From: Tsukamurella sp. PLM1
Lineage (GTDB): Bacteria; Actinomycetota; Actinomycetes; Mycobacteriales; Mycobacteriaceae
Assembly: GCF_023168325.1 (NCBI RefSeq)
Contig: NZ_AP025688.1
Span: 1,550,001-1,614,000 of the forward strand
Direction of reading: 5' to 3'
Length of the DNA: 64,000 nt
Positions 59,337 through 64,000 of the stretch are shown piece after piece; within the stretch, counting starts at the first letter, position 1; every line of letters begins with the position of its first letter. The notes beneath the pieces were generated by a model. That model searched no databases. It was not told the DNA's origin and was given only the letters and a program-made list of their open reading frames with translations. Both the position numbers and the translations under genes were made by a program.

Positions 59337-60899
59337 ATGTTCGAATCCCTCTCCGATCGGCTTACAGGCGCGCTCAAGGACCTGCGCGGCAAGGGCCGGC
59401 TCACCGACGCCGACATCGACTCGACGGCGCGCGAGATCCGGCTCGCGCTGCTCGAGGCCGACGTCGCGCTGCCCGTGGTGCGCGCCTTCGTGGCCCGCGT
59501 CAAGGAGCGGGCCAAGGGCCACGAGGTCTCGGCGGCGCTCAACCCCGCGCAGCAGATCGTCAAGATCGTCAACGAGGAACTCGTCGCGATCCTCGGCGGC
59601 GAGACCCGGCGGCTGAACCTGGCCAAGACCCCGCCCACGGTGCTCATGCTGGCCGGCCTCCAGGGCGCCGGTAAGACCACGCTCGCGGGCAAGCTGGCCA
59701 ACCACCTCAAGAAGCAGGGCCACACGCCCATGCTGGTGGCCTGCGACCTGCAGCGCCCGGGCGCGGTCGACCAGCTCAAGATCGTCGGCGAGCGCGCCGG
59801 CGTGCCCACGTTCGCGCCGCATCCCGGCACGTCCGTCGGCGGCGAGGGCGCGCTCGGCGTCAGCGCGGCCGACCCCGTCGAGGTGGCGCGCGGCGGCATC
59901 GCCGAGGCGCGGGCCAAACAGCACGACGTGCTGATCGTCGACACCGCCGGCCGCCTCGGCATCGACGAGGAGCTCATGGGCCAGGCGCGGGCGATCCGCG
60001 ACGCCGTGAACCCCGACGAGGTGCTGTTCGTCCTCGACGCCATGATCGGCCAGGACGCCGTGAGCACGGCGCAGGCCTTCGCCGATGGCGTGGACTTTAC
60101 CGGCGTCGTGCTCACCAAGCTCGACGGCGACGCCCGCGGCGGCGCCGCGCTCTCGGTCCGCGAGATCACGGGCAAGCCGATCCTGTTCGCGTCCACCGGC
60201 GAGAAGCTCGACGACTTCGACGTCTTCCACCCGGACCGGATGAGCTCCCGGATCCTCGGCATGGGCGACGTGCTCTCGCTCATCGAGCAGGCCGAGCAGC
60301 ACATGGATCAGCAGAAGGCGGAGGAGGCGGCCGCCAAGATCACCTCCGGCGAGCTGACCCTCGAGGACTTCCTCGACCAGATGCTGATGATCCGCAAGAT
60401 GGGCCCCATCGGCAACCTGCTGGGCATGCTGCCCGGCGCGGGCCAGATGAAGGACGCCCTGGCCGCGGTCGACGACAGCCAGCTCGACCGGATCCAGGCG
60501 ATCATCCGGGGCATGACCCCCGCCGAACGGTCCGATCCGAAGATCATCAACGCTTCGCGCCGCCTGCGCATCGCCAAGGGCTCCGGCGTCACGGTCTCGG
60601 ACGTGAACCAGCTGGTGGACCGCTTCTTCGAGGCCCGCAAGATGATGTCGCAGATGGCCGGCTTCGGCGCGCCCAAGCGGATCCCCAAGCGCAAGCAGAA
60701 GGGCAAGCAGGGCAAGAAGAACCGCAACCGTCAGGCTGGTCCCACGCCGCCGAAGATGCGGGGCGGTTTCCCGGGGATGCCGGGCATGCCCGCTGGCATG
60801 GACCTCTCGGGGATGCCCAAGGGGCTCGACCAGCTGCCCCCGGGGCTCGAGGGCATCGACATGGCCGCGCTCGAGGAGCAGCTCCGTAAGAAGCGGTAG
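59337..60899 (+). CDS. ffh: Signal recognition particle protein Ffh
   Basis: Ffh (SRP54) binds signal sequences and 4.5S RNA and docks with FtsY. The 520-residue protein starts MFESLSDRLTGALKDLRGKG. The NG domain has GLQGAGKTTLAGKLANHL, DLQRPGAVDQLKIV, DTAGRLGIDEELM and TKLDGDARGGAALS. The methionine-rich M domain (~330-450) has MLPGAGQM and INASRRLRIAKGSGVTVSDVNQL. A Gly/Met/Pro-rich tail follows. Intact. Confidence 0.96.
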   Translation: MFESLSDRLTGALKDLRGKGRLTDADIDSTAREIRLALLEADVALPVVRAFVARVKERAKGHEVSAALNPAQQIVKIVNEELVAILGGETRRLNLAKTPPTVLMLAGLQGAGKTTLAGKLANHLKKQGHTPMLVACDLQRPGAVDQLKIVGERAGVPTFAPHPGTSVGGEGALGVSAADPVEVARGGIAEARAKQHDVLIVDTAGRLGIDEELMGQARAIRDAVNPDEVLFVLDAMIGQDAVSTAQAFADGVDFTGVVLTKLDGDARGGAALSVREITGKPILFASTGEKLDDFDVFHPDRMSSRILGMGDVLSLIEQAEQHMDQQKAEEAAAKITSGELTLEDFLDQMLMIRKMGPIGNLLGMLPGAGQMKDALAAVDDSQLDRIQAIIRGMTPAERSDPKIINASRRLRIAKGSGVTVSDVNQLVDRFFEARKMMSQMAGFGAPKRIPKRKQKGKQGKKNRNRQAGPTPPKMRGGFPGMPGMPAGMDLSGMPKGLDQLPPGLEGIDMAALEEQLRKKR

Positions 60900-61324
60900 C
60901 TCCGCCGGCCGGCCGGGTTCGGGGGCCGGAACGCGGCTGCGGGTGAGGGGAGTGTTCACTCCCGAGCCATACAGAAAATGAATATCTGCAGGTAGCCGTC
61001 CCTATGTCGGTCGGTCGCAGCGGCGCGCCGGTCAGCTCCCTGCTGGGAGCCGATGCGCCCGTTCCGCCCGGGTCGCGGTGTGGTCGTCCGTGGCACAGCG
61101 CGTTCGTCCCCCGCGCCACGCCGATCCGCGACCCAGGAGTTTCGTCCCACTCTGGAAGACCGGCGTCTGGCAGGGGGCGGTGGTCCCCGCGCGGCGCCGA
61201 TTCCCCCGCCGGACGCCGTTCCCCCCGCCGCGCGCCAGGGACGCGGTGCCGGGCCGCTGCGCCGGCGCGGGGTGGGGTGCAGGTACGACCCCGAACCGCG
61301 GTGGGGGATCGGTATTGTGCGGGC
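60900..61324. other. 425-bp intergenic region after ffh
   Basis: Contains the perfect hairpin GGGAGTG-TT-CACTCCC at 60948-60963, a candidate ffh terminator. The remainder is GC-rich with open frames on both strands, but none has a credible start, ribosome-binding site or recognisable product. I see no gene here. Confidence 0.5.
60948..60963. terminator. Hairpin after ffh
   Basis: A 7-bp stem (GGGAGTG/CACTCCC) with a two-base loop 48 nt after the ffh stop, followed by an A-rich but not T-rich stretch. Plausible terminator for the amtB-glnB-glnD-ffh direction. Confidence 0.45.
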
Positions 61325-62407
61325 ATGAGCGGTCTGCACTTCTCGGGCGTGGTCCTTCCCGGCGGGGAGGGCGAGTTCTGGGTGTCCGACGGTGCGGTGC
61401 ACCTGTCGGACCCGGGCGGTCCCGCCACCGCGCTGACCGGCTACGCCGTCCCGGGATATGTGGACGCCCACTGCCACGTCGGCATCGTCGAGGACGGTGA
61501 GCCGGACCTGGTGCGCGGACGGGCCCTCGCGCTCGAGGACGTGGCGGTCGGAGTCACCGTCATCCGCGAACCGGGATCCGACCTCGACACGTCGCCGCTG
61601 GACGGGCAGCCGGGGTTGCCGCGTCTGGTCCGTATGGGACGCCACATCGCCCTGGTCAAGCGGTACACCCGCGGCCTCGGCGAGCAACTCGAGGACCCGT
61701 CGCAGCTCGTCGACGCGGTCCGGCGCCGCGCGGCCGAGGGGCACCCGTGGATCAAGCTCGTGGGGGACTGGATCGACCGCGGTGTCGGCGACCTGGCACC
61801 GCTCTGGCCCGACGACGTGCTCGCCGAGGCCGTCGCGGTCGCGCACGAGGCGGGCGCCCAGGTGACCGCCCACGTCTTCGGCGAAGACGCGCTGCCCGGC
61901 CTGCTCGCGGCCGGCGTGGACGCGATCGAGCACGGCTCGGGGCTGACCGCCGACACCATCGAGATGATGGTCGAGAAGGGGATCGGCCTGGTGCCCACCA
62001 TGATCCAGATCGAGAACTTCCCGTCGATCGCGGCTCCCGCGGCGGAGAAGTTCCCGACGTACCACCGCCACATGCTCGCCCTGTACGAGCGCCGCGAGGC
62101 CACGTTCCGCGCCGCGTGGGAGGCGGGCGTCGCGATGTATGCGGGCACCGACGCCGGCGGCTTCAACGTGCACGGCGCGCTGCCGCGGGAGATCGCCGCA
62201 CTCGCGCGGGTGATGCCGGCGCACGAGGCGCTCGGCGCCGCCTCCTGGCGTGCGCGGCAGTGGCTCGGCTTCGCCGGTATCGATGACGGTGCCCCCGCCG
62301 ACCTGGTGATCTACGCCGAAGACCCGCGCGCCGCGCTGGCCGACGGTGCGCTTCCGGCACCGTCGGCCGTGGTGGTCCGAGGCGAGCCGGCAGACCTGCC
62401 GCGATAG
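61325..62407 (+). CDS. Amidohydrolase-family protein
   Basis: A 360-residue metal-dependent amidohydrolase. The N-terminal metal motif is YVDAHCHVGIV (HxH variant), followed by GVTVIREPG, a Lys in HPWIKLVGDW, the His in AHVFGED, EHGSG and the catalytic Asp in YAGTDAGGF. It resembles the imidazolonepropionase/prolidase-like group, with substrate unknown. It lies downstream of ffh, as the amidohydrolase gene Rv2915c does in M. tuberculosis. ATG 61325 follows a purine-poor leader, so the start is moderately certain. Confidence 0.85.
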   Translation: MSGLHFSGVVLPGGEGEFWVSDGAVHLSDPGGPATALTGYAVPGYVDAHCHVGIVEDGEPDLVRGRALALEDVAVGVTVIREPGSDLDTSPLDGQPGLPRLVRMGRHIALVKRYTRGLGEQLEDPSQLVDAVRRRAAEGHPWIKLVGDWIDRGVGDLAPLWPDDVLAEAVAVAHEAGAQVTAHVFGEDALPGLLAAGVDAIEHGSGLTADTIEMMVEKGIGLVPTMIQIENFPSIAAPAAEKFPTYHRHMLALYERREATFRAAWEAGVAMYAGTDAGGFNVHGALPREIAALARVMPAHEALGAASWRARQWLGFAGIDDGAPADLVIYAEDPRAALADGALPAPSAVVVRGEPADLPR

Positions 62408-62465
62408 CCCGCCGCGGCACCCTGTTCGTGCGCACGGCGCGCTTTACCGGTGCGCGCGGAGCGCT

Positions 62466-63350
62466 CTACCGATGCGCGCGGAGCGCGGCGATGACCCACT
62501 CCGCGACGGGCACCATCGCCGGACGCTGCGGCCACCCGTTCAGCACGCCCAGCAGCGACCAGTAGCGCTCCACCCGGGCGTCGGTGAACGTCACCATCTG
62601 CTCCGCCAGTGCGGCCCGGTCCGTGCCCTCGGGCACGAGCGTCGCCAGCAGCTCCGCCGCCTCCGCGGACTCCGGCGCGGTCCCGGCCTCCGCGACCGCG
62701 CGGGCCGCCTCTAGGTCCACCATCACCGGCGGCTCGGTCGCCGCCGCGCCGGTCACCGCCATTTCCCGCGCCCGCGCGCGGAACTCCTCGTCCGCCACGA
62801 GACCCGCCAACTCGATCCACGCGTCCACCTGGGCGGGCGTCGGATCGTCGGGCAGTTCCGCGGGCAGCGAGCGCATCCCGGTCGCGATGTGCGCGCCCGG
62901 GGCATCGGCGGCGATGCCGGCGAACGCCTCGTCGACGAACGCGTCGATGATCCGCTGGCGCTCCGCCGCGGACAGGGTGGCCATCTCGTGCATGATTCTC
63001 AACTCCTCGGTCGTACTGTTCCTGGTCGCGACCGAACGCAGCACCGCCCGCCGGATCCGCAGCGTGCGGATCTCGGCATCGAGGGCCTTCGCATGCGCGT
63101 CGGCCACCGCGGCGAGGCCGACCTGCTCCGCGAGCACGGCGCGCACCGTCTTCACGTCCAGGCCCAGCGCGCGCAGGGTCCGCACCAGCTCGAGCCGCGC
63201 CACGGATTCCGCGTCGTAGAGCCGGTACCCGGCCGCGTTGCGGATCGTGGGGACGAGGCCCTCGTCGGACCAGAACCGGATCGTCTTCACCGACGCACCG
63301 GTCCGGGCCGCGACGTCGCCGATGGAGAAGAGCGTGCTGTCGTCGGTCAC
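62466..63350 (-). CDS. MerR-family transcriptional regulator
   Basis: A 294-residue MerR regulator. The N-terminal winged helix is FSIGDVAARTGASVKTIRFWSDEGLVP, with the second part YRLYDAESVARLELVRTLRALGLDV and a dimerisation coiled coil (~75-115). The long C-terminal effector region (~120-294) contains no Cys-based metal site and includes VMVDLEAARAVAEAG and WSLLGVLNGWP. The ligand is unknown. Just downstream of its stop, TACCG(G/A)TGCGCGCGGAGCGC is present twice in tandem, the second copy running into the gene's 3' end. Confidence 0.88.
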   Translation of the reverse strand: MTDDSTLFSIGDVAARTGASVKTIRFWSDEGLVPTIRNAAGYRLYDAESVARLELVRTLRALGLDVKTVRAVLAEQVGLAAVADAHAKALDAEIRTLRIRRAVLRSVATRNSTTEELRIMHEMATLSAAERQRIIDAFVDEAFAGIAADAPGAHIATGMRSLPAELPDDPTPAQVDAWIELAGLVADEEFRARAREMAVTGAAATEPPVMVDLEAARAVAEAGTAPESAEAAELLATLVPEGTDRAALAEQMVTFTDARVERYWSLLGVLNGWPQRPAMVPVAEWVIAALRAHR

Positions 63351-63383
63351 GGGATCAGCCTGCGGTCTCCAGTGAGGGGAGAG

Positions 63384-64000
63384 TCAAGAGGCCCTGTTGC
63401 GGGCGATGCCGGCGAGGCTCTGCCCGCCCGGCTCCGACCGTGCCTGCGCGCGGGCCTTCCGCTTCGCCGGGCGGGGGCGGCCGACCCACCACTGGGCCTT
63501 CGGGGCACGGCTGAGCAGTCCGACGATGCCGAGCGTGACCGCCAGGGTGACGACGTACGCCACCGCCGTGCCGAACGGCGACGGCAGCACCGCGACGAGC
63601 CACGGCGTACCGTCGGCCGTCTTGGGCAACAGCAGCATCGAGAGCACCATCACATGCACCAGGAACACACCGAACGAGCGCTGCGCGCCGAACGAGGCGA
63701 AGCGCGTCAGCCCCGGTAGGCGGGAGCGGTTGCGGGCGAGGAGCAGACCGGTCGTGTAGACGGCGGCCACGAGCACCACGTACAGCACGAAGTTGGCGGG
63801 CTGGAACACGGCGGACGCGACGATCGGCGCGGTCTCGTCGTTCAGCCGGACGCGGAACAGCACCTGTCCACCGACCACCGTGAGCGCGGCCAGCGCGAAC
63901 ACCAGGGCGCGTGCCGCAGCAGCACGGCCTCGATGCGCTCGCGGTGGAACGCGGCGAACACGCCGAGCAGGATGAAGAACTGGTACGGCACGAACGTGGC
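63384..64000 (-). CDS. Acyltransferase-3-like membrane protein, partial, one frameshift
   Basis: The C-terminal part of a polytopic membrane protein of the acyltransferase-3 family (O-acetylation of cell-surface glycans or lipids). Visible segments are FVPYQFFILLGVFAAF, FALAALTVVGGQVLF, FVLYVVLVAAVYTTGLLLA and SFGVFLVHVMVLSMLLLP, in which the FGVFLVH pattern is typical of the family. The tail is basic (RPRPAKRKARAQARS). A base is missing near 63910 (CACGCG then CCCTGG), and the N-terminal half, with the catalytic His region, is beyond the window. Confidence 0.7.
   Translation of the reverse strand, partial: HVRAVPVLHPARRVRRVPPRAHRGRAAAARALVFALAALTVVGGQVLFRVRLNDETAPIVASAVFQPANFVLYVVLVAAVYTTGLLLARNRSRLPGLTRFASFGAQRSFGVFLVHVMVLSMLLLPKTADGTPWLVAVLPSPFGTAVAYVVTLAVTLGIVGLLSRAPKAQWWVGRPRPAKRKARAQARSEPGGQSLAGIARNRAS

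Noticed and set aside
56878..59616. GlnD running about 90 residues into ffh
   Set aside because: The extension is only the shifted reading of the ffh 5' end. One missing C near 59297 gives a normal stop at 59327.
60980..61324. A gene in the ffh-amidohydrolase spacer
   Set aside because: Open frames on both strands are Arg/Pro/Gly-rich, lack ribosome-binding sites and show no family features.

Overview
The window is GC-rich actinobacterial DNA. Long stretches follow the gene order I know from Mycobacterium tuberculosis: sepIVA, DUF177, rnc, mutM, an OsmC protein, acyP, smc, then ftsY, amt, glnB, glnD, ffh and an amidohydrolase. This points to the order Mycobacteriales. A Tsukamurella-like organism is my best guess, but I cannot prove the genus. 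No rRNA, tRNA or CRISPR array was seen.

Layout. 1-7887: a streptogramin-lyase-like propeller and a ribokinase (minus), a VOC protein, an FMN-dependent monooxygenase, a PhoD phosphatase, an MHS transporter, rsmD and coaD. 8020-11134: sepIVA, DUF177, rnc and mutM. 11135-17053: an accessory stretch with a possible SUKH-type gene between ~95-bp direct repeats, an esterase, an aminotransferase divergent from a MocR regulator, arr (rifampin ADP-ribosylation) and a DUF1648 protein. 17167-24389: OsmC, acyP, an ATP-grasp/DUF350 membrane trio and a LacI-controlled sucrose-type locus. 24439-28022: smc. 28243-38987: an A+T-richer defence island. 39162-44214: gnd, a tripartite tricarboxylate transporter and a Usp-like protein. 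44311-49364: urease ureABCEFGD. 49366-52667: an acetyltransferase and a cobalamin-riboswitch operon. 53129-62407: ftsY, amtB, glnB, glnD, ffh and an amidohydrolase. 62466-64000: a MerR regulator and a partial acyltransferase.

The most interesting region is the island. It holds a DNA cytosine methyltransferase, an unrecognised 156-residue protein, a MutL/MORC-type GHKL ATPase, a Z1-domain helicase-like protein, and one long ORF joining a PD-(D/E)XK nuclease-like part to an AIPR part. The gene set matches restriction systems described for MutL/MORC-type ATPases. The Z1 gene is split by a 1634-bp IS1634/IS1549-type element with 11-bp terminal inverted repeats and an identical 133-bp target duplication. 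Removing the element and one repeat copy restores a single 894-residue frame.

About twenty genes, including essential ones (coaD, smc, ftsY) and nearly all urease genes, carry an apparent frameshift. In each complete case, adding exactly one base gives a length divisible by three and the expected family length. The sites lie mostly in short G or C runs. I read these as base-loss errors in the sequence, not as gene decay, and annotate the reconstructed genes. The island shows no such shift.
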